Source: Candidatus Methylomirabilis sp. (GTDB lineage Bacteria > Methylomirabilota > Methylomirabilia > Methylomirabilales > Methylomirabilaceae). From it: a stretch of DNA of 64,000 bases. The notes under the pieces are model-generated. The model searched no databases. It was not told where the DNA came from and worked only from the letters and a program-made list of their open reading frames with translations. Positions 45,766-55,005 of the stretch are shown one piece after another. The stretch's first letter is position 1, and the number at the start of each line of letters is the position of its first letter. The stretch is from the NCBI RefSeq assembly GCF_028716865.1, contig NZ_JAQUOY010000002.1, forward strand, positions 62,001 to 126,000. The letters run 5' to 3'. A program made the translations under genes and the position numbers.

Positions 45766-47109
45766 TCATGCCTCCCACACCACCTTGCCGGCTACCAGCG
45801 TCGCTACCGCTCCCCCCTTCAACCGCCACCCATCAAAAGGTGTATTCCGACTCTTGGAGGCAAAGGCAGAAGGCTCCACCGTCCAGTCACGGTTTGGATC
45901 AAAGATCGTCAGATCGGCGTCGGCGCCTTCGGCGATCTGTCCCTTTGGAAGCTTCAGGATACGCGCGGGCTCGCTGCTCAGTTTCGCAATCGCCTCCGAT
46001 AGACTCAGTACTCCCGGGTGCACCATGGTTGTCAGCGTCACGGCAAGCGCCGTCTCCAAGCCGATCACCCCGAAGGGGGTCAGATCGAACTCCTGCTCCT
46101 TCTCCTGGACCGTGTGAGGGGCATGATCCGTTGCGATCACGTCGATGGTGCCGTCTCGCAGCCCCTCGAGCAGGGCCTGTCGGTCGGTCTCAGACCGAAG
46201 CGGCGGATTCATTTTGGCGTGAGCACTGAAGCCACGGACAGCTTCTTCTGTGAGCGCAATATGATGCGGGGTTGCCTCGCAACTCACCCGGACCCCGCGG
46301 GCCTTGGCCGCACGAATCAGGCGCACCGATTCGGCTGCGCTTACGTGCGCAATGTGGAGTTTCGCGCCGGTCAGCTCCGCCAGGAGGATATCCCGCGCGA
46401 CCATCACTGCCTCCGAGGCCGAGGGGATGCCGCGAAACCCGAGCTCGGTCGAGACGAACCCCTCATGGGCGACACCCCTGCCGCTCAGGTGCAAATCCTC
46501 GCTATGCTGGATGACCGGCAGATCAAACATTGCCGCATACTCCATGGCTCGACGCATCAGTTCGGCGTTCATGACCGGCCGACCATCGTCGGAGATTGCG
46601 ACGCAGCCGGCTTCGAACAGCTCTCCGATCTCGGCCAGCTCCTCCCCTTTCAGCCCCTTCGTGATAGCGCCAACGGGATACACCTGAACGGCACCCTCGC
46701 GCTTGGCCACGTCAAGGATGAACTCGGTAACAGAGCGCGTATCGTTGACCGGGGCGGTGTTCGGCATACAGCAGACCGCCGTAAAGCCACCCCGCGCTGC
46801 GGCCATCGTCCCGCTCGCAATAGTCTCTTTATCCTCACGCCCTGGCTGGCGCAGGTGGACATGCATGTCGATCAATCCAGGGCAGACCACCAGTCCCGTC
46901 GCATCCATCATCCGATCAATGGGGCCTATCTCATTTGTCTGGGACTTTGAACCTCTGGAAGATTTCTCTCTTCCCGTTGAGTTGAGCATGTATCCAGCTA
47001 AATTCCAGTCTAACTGGACGATCTTGTCATCTTCTATAAGAACGTCCAGAACGTCATCGACCGCATTTGCAGGATCGATGACGCGTCCGCCCTTAATCAG
47101 TATCCTCAT
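45766..47109 (-). CDS. pyrC: Dihydroorotase
   Basis: About 447 residues, class I (PyrC/AllB type) dihydroorotase: metal motif [27 protein letters not shown], and the catalytic Asp in IATDHAPHT. It closes carbamoyl-aspartate to dihydroorotate. Between about residues 45 and 70 there is an extra, less GC-rich segment ([20 protein letters not shown]) absent from typical homologues; it may be an old insertion. ATG 47109 was chosen over the upstream start because [13 protein letters not shown] is the family start. Confidence 0.95.
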   Translation of the reverse strand: MRILIKGGRVIDPANAVDDVLDVLIEDDKIVQLDWNLAGYMLNSTGREKSSRGSKSQTNEIGPIDRMMDATGLVVCPGLIDMHVHLRQPGREDKETIASGTMAAARGGFTAVCCMPNTAPVNDTRSVTEFILDVAKREGAVQVYPVGAITKGLKGEELAEIGELFEAGCVAISDDGRPVMNAELMRRAMEYAAMFDLPVIQHSEDLHLSGRGVAHEGFVSTELGFRGIPSASEAVMVARDILLAELTGAKLHIAHVSAAESVRLIRAAKARGVRVSCEATPHHIALTEEAVRGFSAHAKMNPPLRSETDRQALLEGLRDGTIDVIATDHAPHTVQEKEQEFDLTPFGVIGLETALAVTLTTMVHPGVLSLSEAIAKLSSEPARILKLPKGQIAEGADADLTIFDPNRDWTVEPSAFASKSRNTPFDGWRLKGGAVATLVAGKVVWEA

Positions 47110-47128
47110 GATCGCTCCATCTCCCGAA

Positions 47129-48058
47129 CTATCCTGTCTGGCCGCCGCCGGCAAGGAGGTAGAGCAAGGCCATTCGCACGGCCAGGCCATTTTCGACCTG
47201 ATTGAGGATCAGCGAATAGGGCCCGTCGGCAACGTCCGGCGCAATCTCCACGCCCCGATTGATCGGGCCGGGGTGCATGATCAGGACATTGGACTTTGCG
47301 GCCTTCAGCCGCTCTCCGCTGAGACCGAACAGGCGCGAGTACTCTCGCAGCGAGGGGAACAGCCCGGCCTGTTGACGCTCGGTCTGAAGTCGCAGCATCA
47401 TGATGACATCGACCTCGGCGATGGCTCGATCGAGGTTCGTAAAGACCTCAACGCCGAGCCGCTCGATAAAGCGGGGGAGCATCGTCCGTGGCCCTGCGAC
47501 CCGTACCTCCATCCCCATCTTCTGCATCCCGTAAATGTTGCTCCTGGCGACCCGACTGTGGGCGATGTCGCCGATAATGGCTGCCTTGAGCCCCTCCAGT
47601 CGCCCCAACTTCTCTCTGATGGTGAAGAGGTCGAGCAGGGCCTGGCTGGGATGCTCGTGAGCGCCATCTCCGGCGTTAATGATCGACGCCGCAATCCGCC
47701 TGGCCAGGAATTCCGCCGCTCCAGCGGACGGATGGCGGATGACGACGATGTCCGGGTGCATCGCTTGCAGTGTGAGACCCGTGTCCTTCAGACTTTCTCC
47801 CTTGGCCACCGAACTGGACGAGATGGAGATGTTGATGACGTCGGCGCTCAGCCACTTGCCTGCGATCTCAAAGGATGTCCGGGTCCGCGTGCTAGGCTCG
47901 TAGAAGAGATTGATCAGGGTCTTGCCACGCAGAGCCGGCACCTTCTTGATGTCGCGGCGAGCCACCTCCTTCATCGACTCGGCAGTGTCCAAGATCAGCC
48001 GGATCTCGTCGACCGTCAGCTCCCGCATGCTCAACAGATCTTTGCCTGCCAGGCCCAT
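47129..48058 (-). CDS. pyrB: Aspartate carbamoyltransferase catalytic subunit
   Basis: A 309-residue enzyme with the carbamoyl-phosphate motif [10 protein letters not shown] and [12 protein letters not shown], and [15 protein letters not shown] at the C-terminal side. It commits carbamoyl phosphate to pyrimidines. No pyrI regulatory subunit is seen, consistent with control by PyrR attenuation instead. Confidence 0.97.
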   Translation of the reverse strand: MGLAGKDLLSMRELTVDEIRLILDTAESMKEVARRDIKKVPALRGKTLINLFYEPSTRTRTSFEIAGKWLSADVINISISSSSVAKGESLKDTGLTLQAMHPDIVVIRHPSAGAAEFLARRIAASIINAGDGAHEHPSQALLDLFTIREKLGRLEGLKAAIIGDIAHSRVARSNIYGMQKMGMEVRVAGPRTMLPRFIERLGVEVFTNLDRAIAEVDVIMMLRLQTERQQAGLFPSLREYSRLFGLSGERLKAAKSNVLIMHPGPINRGVEIAPDVADGPYSLILNQVENGLAVRMALLYLLAGGGQTG

Positions 48059-48069
48059 CGCGTCCTCTT

Positions 48070-48618
48070 CTACCCCTTCACGATGACGATCTTGTCCTCC
48101 CCATCTTCCTCAGTGAGCAGGACCTGAATCTGCTCCTGCCGTGAGGTGGGGACATTCTTGCCGACATAATCGGCCCGGATCGGCAGTTCGCGGTGACCTC
48201 GATCGACGAGGACGGCAAGCTGAATCAGGCGGGGCCGACCAAGATCGATCAGTCCGTCCAGGGCGGCCCGGATAGTCCGGCCGGTATACAGGACATCATC
48301 CACCAACACCACCCGCTTCTCGTTGATCGAGAACGGGATCTCGGTTGTTCGGACCACCGGCTGCGGCCCGACCTTGTCCAGATCGTCGCGATACAGGGTC
48401 ACATCCAGGGCTCCAACCGGAGTATCAGTCCCAGCAATAAACTTCAACTCCCTGGCGATCCGCCTGGCCAAATCTACCCCTCGACTACGGAGGCCGATCA
48501 GGACGAGGTCCTCCGTCCCGTTATTTCGCTCCGTGATCTCGTGGGCAATCCTGGTTACAGCCCGCTGGATGCCGGCCTGTTCCAGAATCAGGGCTCTTTC
48601 GTTCAATTCAGCAGCCAT
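48070..48618 (-). CDS. pyrR: Bifunctional regulator/uracil phosphoribosyltransferase PyrR
   Basis: A 182-residue PRT-fold protein with the PRPP motif [19 protein letters not shown] and R-rich RNA-binding face ([17 protein letters not shown]). PyrR binds pyr mRNA in the presence of UMP and favours termination. ATG 48618 was chosen because homologues start close to the [13 protein letters not shown] segment, and because it lies just past the leader terminator. First gene of the pyr operon. Confidence 0.95.
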   Translation of the reverse strand: MAAELNERALILEQAGIQRAVTRIAHEITERNNGTEDLVLIGLRSRGVDLARRIARELKFIAGTDTPVGALDVTLYRDDLDKVGPQPVVRTTEIPFSINEKRVVLVDDVLYTGRTIRAALDGLIDLGRPRLIQLAVLVDRGHRELPIRADYVGKNVPTSRQEQIQVLLTEEDGEDKIVIVKG

Positions 48619-48632
48619 GAAGTTCAGGGCAC

Positions 48633-48663
48633 AAAAAAACCCCCTCACCATCCGGCGAGGAGG
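48633..48663 (-). terminator. Attenuator terminator in the pyr leader
   Basis: On the - strand: CCTCCTCGCC-GGAT-GGTGAGGGGG, a 10-bp stem with a 4-base loop, then seven T. It lies between the promoter and the pyrR start codon, so it must be conditional. Confidence 0.9.
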
Positions 48664-48711
48664 TCGCTCGATGCACAATATCTAGAATGACTTGCGAAGT
48701 CCCCACAACAT

Positions 48712-48738
48712 CTCCTTTTCGAACCTCTCTGAGTTCGA
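48712..48738 (-). promoter_or_regulatory. PyrR-binding loop (anti-antiterminator)
   Basis: The - strand leader contains GAACTCAGAGAGGTTCGAAA AGGAG, sharing CAGAGAGG and the following AAGGA with the PyrR binding loop known from Bacillus pyr leaders. It is followed about 50 bases later by the intrinsic terminator, the expected order. Confidence 0.75.
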
Positions 48739-48753
48739 TTAAAAGGTTAATTT

Positions 48754-48781
48754 ACTATACCAAAATGCGGCTGATTGTCAA
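48754..48781 (-). promoter_or_regulatory. Sigma-70 promoter of the pyr operon
   Basis: On the - strand: TTGACA (48776-48781), 16 bases, TATAGT (48754-48759). Transcription would start near 48747 and give a leader of about 130 bases before pyrR. Confidence 0.85.
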
Positions 48782-48818
48782 GCTAAATCTTCACATCTTA
48801 CCAAAAAGAAACAAGGAG

Positions 48819-49571
48819 TTATGTGAAAGACCTGGCGCAACGGAACCCGAGGTCGTGCTCTGCAGAGGTCGGGGCAACGTTGCTACGGAAGGTACACCGA
48901 TAGATGTCGAGTGGACCGAGACTCCCGGAGCCGCCACGCACGAGCCGAGAGGTTCCGCTCGAGGGTGGATCGACGTTGCCCTGTTTGTACCGCTCGTAGG
49001 CGCCATCGTCGTGCCAATCTGCGCACCATTCCCAGATATTCCCGGCCATCTGGTAGAGCCCCCAGGGACTGCACCCGTCCGGATGGTTCCAAATACTGCA
49101 GGTCGTCGTTTGACCCCGGTCCTGGTGCCACCGGCACCAACGCCCCCCTTCCCAGTCGTTTCCCCAGGGATAGGTCCGGCCATCGTTCCCTCTCGCCCCC
49201 TTCTCCCATTCGAGCTCTGTCGGTAGGCGCAGGCCAGCCCACTCGCAATAGGCTTGGGCATCCGCCCAGTTTACGCAGACCACGGGATCATCGGCCTTCT
49301 CCGGGGGGAACTCCTGGCCATGCCAAGTCGGCTGGCCCCACGTTGCCTGGTCCGGCGGCCGGTGACCTGTAGCCTCGACGAACCGCTTGTACTGGGCATT
49401 GGTCACCGGATGGAGCCCAAGATAGTAGGCCGGCAGACGAACCGGAAATCGCGCATCACCCGCCAAAAACTCTCCCTCAGGGATCAGGACCAAGAGCGTC
49501 CCATCCCGCTCGTTCTCGATCAACAGATCGAGGTCAGCATCAATCAGTCCGTGAGATCTCTGCATCTTCAC
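48819..49571 (-). CDS. Formylglycine-generating-enzyme-like (FGE-sulfatase) protein
   Basis: A 250-residue protein made almost entirely of the FGE/C-type-lectin-like fold: [77 protein letters not shown]. The two catalytic Cys of true FGE cannot be assigned with confidence. It lacks the DinB domain of EgtB, so it is not a plain EgtB despite egtD elsewhere in the window. It overlaps the HEAT-repeat gene (ATGA) and is probably a functional partner. Confidence 0.85.
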   Translation of the reverse strand: MKMQRSHGLIDADLDLLIENERDGTLLVLIPEGEFLAGDARFPVRLPAYYLGLHPVTNAQYKRFVEATGHRPPDQATWGQPTWHGQEFPPEKADDPVVCVNWADAQAYCEWAGLRLPTELEWEKGARGNDGRTYPWGNDWEGGRWCRWHQDRGQTTTCSIWNHPDGCSPWGLYQMAGNIWEWCADWHDDGAYERYKQGNVDPPSSGTSRLVRGGSGSLGPLDIYRCTFRSNVAPTSAEHDLGFRCARSFT

Positions 49572-51097
49572 TCCTCGATCTCAATGGCCGGTTCAAGAAT
49601 CTCGACAGTCATCTGTGCATCCACCGCGACGGTCTGCTGCAGCCGGTGACGGGCAAGGGCCTCAATCAGCCGACCGTATGCCCAGCGCCCGTTCTTCCGG
49701 TCTCCTCCCGGTGCCAATGCCGCCTGCAGCGCGTCCAGTTGGTCCGCGCTAAGACTGACGGCACGCCTTCGGTATAGTGCTCTATCGAGCACTGCCGGCG
49801 CCAGGCGTTCGATCCAGATCCTCCCGCCGCCGCGGCCGGATGGCGTTTCGGAGAAGACGAATTGCGTGGCGATCTCGCAGAGTGCCAGACCGGCCAGGCG
49901 CACCAGCCAGTGGCGATGTGTACGTACTTTCTCGATGTCGCCCGTGGGGAACTTGCCGCTGCTCACCAATGCGGCCAGTGCGGCTACCGCATCAGGCGGG
50001 GAGCTCCGGAGCAGAGTCTTTCGCAAGGTGTCCGGAGATTGACCTGCAAATTCTGCGCTGCGGCCTCGTTCGATCCATCGGATGAGCGCTGCGCCGAAGG
50101 CGACCCCGGGCGCCGGGGCTCTCTCGGGAATTTCGGCAATGGCCGAGCGAAGTTCGATCAATTCATCAAGCAGAGCTGCCTCGGCAGGGCTCTCAGGTCG
50201 CCAACCCGATTGTCCCAGTCGATCAAGCCCCACAACGGCACTCACCAGAGGGATCTGAAACAGCAAGGCGAAGATCTCAGCCCACTGTTGATTCCGAGCG
50301 TACACGTCGATGACAGTAGCGGTCTCCTGCTCTGTCAGTTCGCTCGCGAGCTGACGTCGGCGGCTCTCGCGGAAGAGCCCCATCAGCCTGGTATCGCCGC
50401 TACCGCGAATCAGCGAGCTGATTCGCCTGCGCAGTTCCTTATCGCCGACCCGGTATTCCGCACGGAGATGCTGAAATTCCGGATCGAGGTCGAGGTAGCG
50501 CTGGAACTGCTTGGTCAGCAGGAACAGCACACAGCGCCGACCGACGCTTTGCGGCAGATACCCTGCCTCCTTGACAAGGGCTGCTATGGCTCCTGCCGGA
50601 TCAGCGATGGCGAGCTCACAGAGGGCATCCACGGCGGCCGCATTCGTGAGCCGGTTCAGGGCCGCCTTCGCGCATTTCGCTATCTCCTGATCCCGATCGT
50701 CCTGGGCATCCACAAGGGGCTTGACTGCAGCCTCGCTCTCGCCCGCCACCTCAGGCCGGTTCGCTTTCAAGGCCGACAGTACGCGCAACTCAACCGGCTT
50801 GATGGCGACGTAACCACACTCGGCGACGATACGGCCCAACTGCTCGTCACGCTCCTTCGACCACAGGGCGCACAAGGCATCCACGGCGGCCGCGTCTTTG
50901 AGCGCGCGGAGGGCGGCGGCGGCCGTCGAGCGTACCTCCGCGTCGTCCGAACGGAGAGCCTGAACCAGATACCGTACAGCGCCTGGCGAGGAGTCCTCGG
51001 CCAGTTTTCGGCACGCCTCCCGACGCAACCGAGGACCCAGCAGCGGAATCCTGGAGTCCAACTGGCCGGCGTATTTTGCGAGGTCTTGCTCGTTCAA
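49568..51097 (-). CDS. HEAT-repeat protein
   Basis: A 509-residue, largely alpha-helical protein. HEAT/PBS-lyase-like repeats occupy about 20-180 ([38 protein letters not shown]). The remainder is helical without a family I can name; no enzymatic motif, signal peptide or membrane segment is visible. It is the first of the translationally coupled HEAT/FGE-like pair and probably acts as a protein-binding scaffold for it. Its function is unknown. Confidence 0.75.
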   Translation of the reverse strand: MNEQDLAKYAGQLDSRIPLLGPRLRREACRKLAEDSSPGAVRYLVQALRSDDAEVRSTAAAALRALKDAAAVDALCALWSKERDEQLGRIVAECGYVAIKPVELRVLSALKANRPEVAGESEAAVKPLVDAQDDRDQEIAKCAKAALNRLTNAAAVDALCELAIADPAGAIAALVKEAGYLPQSVGRRCVLFLLTKQFQRYLDLDPEFQHLRAEYRVGDKELRRRISSLIRGSGDTRLMGLFRESRRRQLASELTEQETATVIDVYARNQQWAEIFALLFQIPLVSAVVGLDRLGQSGWRPESPAEAALLDELIELRSAIAEIPERAPAPGVAFGAALIRWIERGRSAEFAGQSPDTLRKTLLRSSPPDAVAALAALVSSGKFPTGDIEKVRTHRHWLVRLAGLALCEIATQFVFSETPSGRGGGRIWIERLAPAVLDRALYRRRAVSLSADQLDALQAALAPGGDRKNGRWAYGRLIEALARHRLQQTVAVDAQMTVEILEPAIEIEE

Positions 51098-51111
51098 GAC
51101 GTTACTCCTTG

Positions 51112-51549
51112 TTATAGCTTCTTCTGACTGTAATCCCAGGTCACGACCTTTTTGGGAACGACCTTCATCAGCAGCGGATCAGGACCGCTGACGAGGTACT
51201 TATAGCCTGGATGTTCCGCGGTGCCAAAGTAGCGCTGCGCCATCGCATCACGAAATCGCTGGAGCATCCGCTTATCGTTGACGAACTCTACTATTCCCTG
51301 AATCATGATCCCTTTATAATGCTCGAAACTGTCACCCGCATCGATTACGAGGGCCACCTTCTGATTGGCCTGCAGGTTCCGGCCCTTTTTGGATCGTGGT
51401 GAGGTCTCAACGTAGAGTTCGCCATCCAGTAGTATGTGCCAGACAGGAACCACGTGCGGTTGGCCTTGACGATCTACCGTAGCCAGTCGGCAGACCTTCT
51501 GTTGTCCCAAGAATACGTCTATGGCCTGTTGGTTCATCGTCTTCCCCAT
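51112..51549 (-). CDS. PNPOx-like flavin-binding protein
   Basis: About 145 residues with the pyridoxamine-5'-phosphate-oxidase-like split barrel: CRLATVDRQGQPHVVPVWHI, YVETSPRSKKGRNLQANQKV. Small proteins of this type bind FMN or F420/heme and are general oxidoreductases; substrate unknown. ATG 51549 follows GGAGAAGAGCG. It sits between a small unknown gene and the HEAT gene on the same strand. Confidence 0.82.
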   Translation of the reverse strand: MGKTMNQQAIDVFLGQQKVCRLATVDRQGQPHVVPVWHILLDGELYVETSPRSKKGRNLQANQKVALVIDAGDSFEHYKGIMIQGIVEFVNDKRMLQRFRDAMAQRYFGTAEHPGYKYLVSGPDPLLMKVVPKKVVTWDYSQKKL

Positions 51550-51559
51550 CGCTCTTCTC

Positions 51560-51853
51560 CTATGCTGCAGGCCGTGCGGCCCGTCGCGTTTCAATCAATT
51601 CACGGACAGCCGGAACCAGGTAGACTGTGGAAAGGTCGAACCGTGATAGGCAATCGGCCAGGACCCGTATTCGATCGCCCGGCGTCAGGCGATAATCGAT
51701 GATCGCCACAAGTTGTCCTCGCAGCATGCAGGTTCCGCTCTTCACGACGAATTCCTGCTGATCTAAGCCCTCGTAGAGGACCTTGACGCCAAGCCGCTCT
51801 GCCAGCTCTTCAAGCTGTTGCAGAAGTATAGCTTCGATCATCGCGCTCGCCAA
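51560..51853 (-). CDS. Small hypothetical protein
   Basis: 97 residues (or 93 if the start is the internal ATG at 51841). It contains LAERLGVKVLYEGLDQQEFV and SGTCMLRGQLVAIID, predicted alpha/beta; the pattern recalls small proteins found beside metalloproteins but I cannot name a family. It lies 10 bases before the PNPOx-like gene, so both are co-transcribed. Confidence 0.65.
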   Translation of the reverse strand: MASAMIEAILLQQLEELAERLGVKVLYEGLDQQEFVVKSGTCMLRGQLVAIIDYRLTPGDRIRVLADCLSRFDLSTVYLVPAVRELIETRRAARPAA

Positions 51854-51932
51854 CGTGGGTGATCATCATCTATAAAAGCCACCCTACAGAAGAAGCCCGC
51901 AAATGTCAAGGTGACGAACAGGGTACACGAAC

Positions 51933-51981
51933 AGATAAGAAAACCGCTGAGGGACTCACCAAACAGTCAGTCCCTCAGCGG
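51933..51981 (-). terminator. Intrinsic terminator of the small secreted-protein gene
   Basis: On the - strand: CCGCTGAGGGACT, 12-base loop, AGTCCCTCAGCGG (perfect 13-bp stem at 51944-51981), then TTTTCTTATCT. It ends the transcript of the gene at 52022-52279. Confidence 0.9.
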
Positions 51982-52021
51982 TCGGAGGGAGGGGGAGGAG
52001 GTCAGGCAGAGCTGGAGGCGT

Positions 52022-52279
52022 TTACCGCCAATGGCCAGGAACCCAGGCGCCCCATCGGTTGAAATGTCCGGGCATCCAGATAGGTTGATACGCGACAGGC
52101 ATAGGTCGCGCGTACCATCCTGGAGCCGGCATTACAACAGGGGCTCTGGCGACGACAACCGGGTATGGGACCCCGACGTTGATTCCAACCCTCACCCATG
52201 CATGAGCCGGCCGAGTGACGGCAACCAATCCCACGATAACGAGAGCCATTACTACCAGTTTCGACAGATACTGTTTCAT
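52022..52279 (-). CDS. Small secreted protein with PGHW-type repeats
   Basis: 85 residues: signal peptide (SKLVVMALVIVGLVAVTRPAHA) and a short mature part rich in Pro, Trp, Tyr, Val with MPGHFNRWGAWVPGHWR, typical of small exported YXWxPGHW-type proteins of unknown function. SD AGGAGGAAACG precedes the ATG. It has its own strong terminator, so it is a monocistronic gene. Confidence 0.8.
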   Translation of the reverse strand: MKQYLSKLVVMALVIVGLVAVTRPAHAWVRVGINVGVPYPVVVARAPVVMPAPGWYARPMPVAYQPIWMPGHFNRWGAWVPGHWR

Positions 52280-52371
52280 GATCGTTTCCTCCTGTTGTGA
52301 CTGTTTGCCTGATTAGACAGCCAACCTCGACAAGAGTTTAAGGACCGAATTACCTTGCCTCACCTAAGAAT

Positions 52372-52400
52372 TTCTGCTACCAATAGGCGGAATATATAAT
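52372..52400 (+). promoter_or_regulatory. Possible promoter of ligA
   Basis: A perfect -10 TATAAT at 52395-52400 in an AT-rich stretch, with only a weak -35 (TTTCTG-like) upstream. It ends 52 bases before ligA. Confidence 0.35.
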
Positions 52401-52452
52401 CGGTGAATGCCTGTATTTATAAATAGTTAGACTGATTGCCACGTGGAGAATC

Positions 52453-54501
52453 ATGCCAGATATCTCTCAGCTTCGCGAACAGGCTGAGGAACTCCGACGG
52501 CTTATTCGACGCCATGAGTATCTCTATTATGTACAGGACCGGCCAGAGATCACCGACGCAGAGTTCGATACGCTCTTTCAGCGTCTGCAACAGCTTGAAG
52601 CAAAGCATCCCGAACTGATCACGCCCGACTCTCCGACCCAGCGCGTTGGCGGCCAGCCTGTCGAAGGGTTTGCCTCGGTGCAGCACAAGGTAGCGATGCT
52701 GTCCCTGGATAACGCCTACAGCGCTGATGAACTCCGGGAGTTTGAGGCCCGTATGAAGCGAGCGCTGCCTGGCGAGCAGTTTACCTACGTGACCGAACCG
52801 AAGGTCGACGGGTTGAGCGTAGCCCTGGTGTATGAGCACGGCCGGCTCGAACGGGGCGCCACCAGGGGTGATGGCCGATACGGGGAGGATGTGACGCACA
52901 ACCTGATGACGGTCAGGGGCATTCCGCGTCGCCTGCGCGAGCCGTTAACCGAGCTTACTGCCTTGGAGGTGCGCGGTGAGATCTTCATGTGGCGTCAAGC
53001 GTTTGACAAGTTGAATCGGGGGCTGGAGGCGGAAGGAGACGAGCCGTTCGCCAATCCCAGAAACGCCGCGGCCGGTTCAGTCCGCCAGAAAGACTCGCGG
53101 ATTACCGCAAGCCGTCCCCTCGATATCTTCGTCTACGGCGTCAGCTATGCTGAGCCGGATCTGTTCAGAGGCCACTCACAGGCCATGGAGCAGTTGCTTG
53201 AGTCCGGATTCCTTCTCGATCCCAAAGATCGTAAGCACACGCTGGAGCGATATCGGCAGCGCTGCGCCGATATCGAGGAAGCCATTGCCGCCTGCCATGA
53301 GGTCGAGGCCGTCCGTGACGAGATCGGGTGCGACTGCGACGGGGTGGTGATAAAGGTCGATGCGATCGAGCAGCAACGTAGGCTCGGCTCGACCACTCAC
53401 CATCCTAGGTGGGCCATCGCCTACAAGTTCCCAGCGCGGCAGGCAGCCAGTGTTATCAGGAAGATCGATATCAACGTGGGGCGAACGGGGGCGCTTACGC
53501 CGACCGCCCTGCTCGATCCCGTCAAGATTGCCGGCGCTACGATCAGTCGAGCGACGCTACATAACGCTGACGAGATCGAACGTCTTGATACCCGCGAGGG
53601 AGACACCGTCCTGATCGAGCGGGCAGGGGACGTGATTCCGCACATCCTGCGAGTGATTCAAGAAAAGCGGCCCCCTGACAGTACACCATTTCGCTTTCCC
53701 ACCCGATGCCCGATCTGTGGCGCCGAGGCCTTCCGACCAGAAGGCGAGGTCGTCAGCCGCTGCACCAACTCCGCCTGCTTGGCCCGGCTGAAGGAGTCGC
53801 TGCTGCACTTTGGCGTGAGAAGGGCGATGGACATCGAGCACCTGGGCGAGGCTGTGGTGGAGCAACTTGTTGATCGGAAACTGGTTAGGGGGTTCGCCGA
53901 TCTGTACCAACTTGATGTGATCACCCTCGCCGAGTTGGAACGTCTGGCTGAGAAGTCGGCGACGAACCTGTACAACGCGATCCAAGGCAGCAAGGGTCGC
54001 GGGCTGAGTCGCTTGCTGTTCGCGCTAGGCATTCGGTATGTGGGCGAGCACATCGCCACGATCCTGGCCCAGCATTACGGCTCAATGGAGAAGCTGGAGC
54101 AGGCGCCGGAGGAAGAACTGGCTGAGATCTATGGGATTGGCTCCAGGATCGCGCAGAGCGTGGCGCTCTATTTCCGCCAACCGGAGAATCGCTGCCAGAT
54201 CGAGCAGTTGCGAGAAGTGGGCGTTAGTATGAAGGAAGAAGGCGTTATGGCGGAACCGCGCTCCCTGGTCGGCAAGACGTTAGCTCTAACCGGCGGGCTG
54301 GAGAGCTTGACCCGCGACGAGGCCAAGGAGCTGATCGTGCGGCAGGGCGGGCGCGTGACTTCAACGGTTAGCAAGAAGACTGACTACGTTGTCGTCGGCA
54401 AAGATCCCGGCAGTAAGTTCGACGATGCCAAGCGCCTCGGCGTCCCCACCCTCGACGAAGCCGGTTTCAAGAAGCTCATCGGCAAAGGGAGAACGCTATG
54501 A
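52453..54501 (+). CDS. ligA: NAD-dependent DNA ligase
   Basis: A 682-residue LigA of standard length: the Ia domain, the adenylation motif TEPKVDGLSVALVYEHG with the AMP-accepting Lys near residue 117, GRTGALTPTALL in the OB part, a four-Cys zinc finger (CPICG...C..SACLARLK), helix-hairpin-helix repeats and a C-terminal BRCT domain (SLVGKTLALTGGLESLTRDE). It seals nicks in replication and repair. The stop overlaps the start of the broken antitoxin-like gene. Confidence 0.97.
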   Translation: MPDISQLREQAEELRRLIRRHEYLYYVQDRPEITDAEFDTLFQRLQQLEAKHPELITPDSPTQRVGGQPVEGFASVQHKVAMLSLDNAYSADELREFEARMKRALPGEQFTYVTEPKVDGLSVALVYEHGRLERGATRGDGRYGEDVTHNLMTVRGIPRRLREPLTELTALEVRGEIFMWRQAFDKLNRGLEAEGDEPFANPRNAAAGSVRQKDSRITASRPLDIFVYGVSYAEPDLFRGHSQAMEQLLESGFLLDPKDRKHTLERYRQRCADIEEAIAACHEVEAVRDEIGCDCDGVVIKVDAIEQQRRLGSTTHHPRWAIAYKFPARQAASVIRKIDINVGRTGALTPTALLDPVKIAGATISRATLHNADEIERLDTREGDTVLIERAGDVIPHILRVIQEKRPPDSTPFRFPTRCPICGAEAFRPEGEVVSRCTNSACLARLKESLLHFGVRRAMDIEHLGEAVVEQLVDRKLVRGFADLYQLDVITLAELERLAEKSATNLYNAIQGSKGRGLSRLLFALGIRYVGEHIATILAQHYGSMEKLEQAPEEELAEIYGIGSRIAQSVALYFRQPENRCQIEQLREVGVSMKEEGVMAEPRSLVGKTLALTGGLESLTRDEAKELIVRQGGRVTSTVSKKTDYVVVGKDPGSKFDDAKRLGVPTLDEAGFKKLIGKGRTL

Positions 54502-54775
54502 AGGCTTCGAAAATGAAGAACCCACCTCATCCGGGATTGTCGGTCGCTCGTCCGGCAATGTATACCGAGATCTCGGATTCTCTCCCGAGGAGGCCGAAAA
54601 CCTTCGAGCCCGGTCCGACCTCATGATCGAGCTGACGAAAATCATCAAGGCTCGTCGACTGACCCAGGCTGCTACCGCAAAGCTGCTGGGCGTGACACAA
54701 CCACGAATCAGCGATCTCACGCGCGGCAGGATCGACCGTTCCAGCATCGACAGTCAGATATGCGCGTCGGCTTAA
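54498..54775 (+). pseudogene. Broken XRE/HigA-type antitoxin remnant
   Basis: ATG 54498 (ATGA with the ligA stop) opens MKASKMKNPPHPGLSV, the usual N-terminus of HigA-type antitoxins, but this frame stops after about 42 residues. In another frame the sequence reads VYRDLGFSPEEAENLRARSD and a clear Xre helix-turn-helix (LTQAATAKLLGVTQPRISDL), with no start codon of its own after ligA and a shortened C-terminus (RIDRSSIDSQICASA). It looks like two antitoxin pieces joined and frameshifted. No toxin gene is adjacent. Confidence 0.65.
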
Positions 54776-54857
54776 CTCTGAAGCCTCGCAGGAAGGTTGC
54801 CTAGTGGGGTAGCGACTGAGTCGCTGACCTTAGCCGGTTCTCAAAGCCTCATATTTA

Positions 54858-54883
54858 CCCTTCGACTGGCTCAGGGCGAACGG
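54858..54883. repeat. Dispersed CCCTTCGAC..GGGCGAACGG repeat
   Basis: CCCTTCGACTGGCTCAGGGC then GAACGG. This is a common intergenic repeat of many bacterial genomes, whose minus-strand translation is VRPEPVEG; that peptide appears in a spurious ORF here. Confidence 0.75.
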
Positions 54884-54908
54884 TACGGGCATTGAGAGAT
54901 CGAGCCAG

Positions 54909-54938
54909 CCAGCCCAAGCCTGAGTGGGCTTGGGCTGG
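54909..54938. repeat. Perfect 12-bp palindrome
   Basis: CCAGCCCAAGCC-N6-GGCTTGGGCTGG. There is no T-run on either side. It may be a bidirectional transcription barrier between the antitoxin remnant and the convergent ACT gene, or part of the repeat cluster at 54858. Confidence 0.7.
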
Positions 54939-55005
54939 TACAGTCTGATGCCGGACGCCCACGTCATCCCATCCACCTCCTGCGCTAGACTGATACTGAA
55001 ATGCG

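Noticed and set aside
46703-48127. 474-residue open frame on the + strand
   Set aside because: Antisense to pyrC, pyrB and the end of pyrR; composition of a shadow frame.
48819-49571. EgtB (sulfoxide synthase) identity
   Set aside because: Only the FGE-like fold is present; the N-terminal DinB domain with metal His residues of EgtB is missing, and the gene is 13 kb from egtD in another operon.
49862-51127. 421-residue open frame on the + strand
   Set aside because: Antisense to the HEAT-repeat gene; the - strand frame has clear repeat structure and coupled neighbours.
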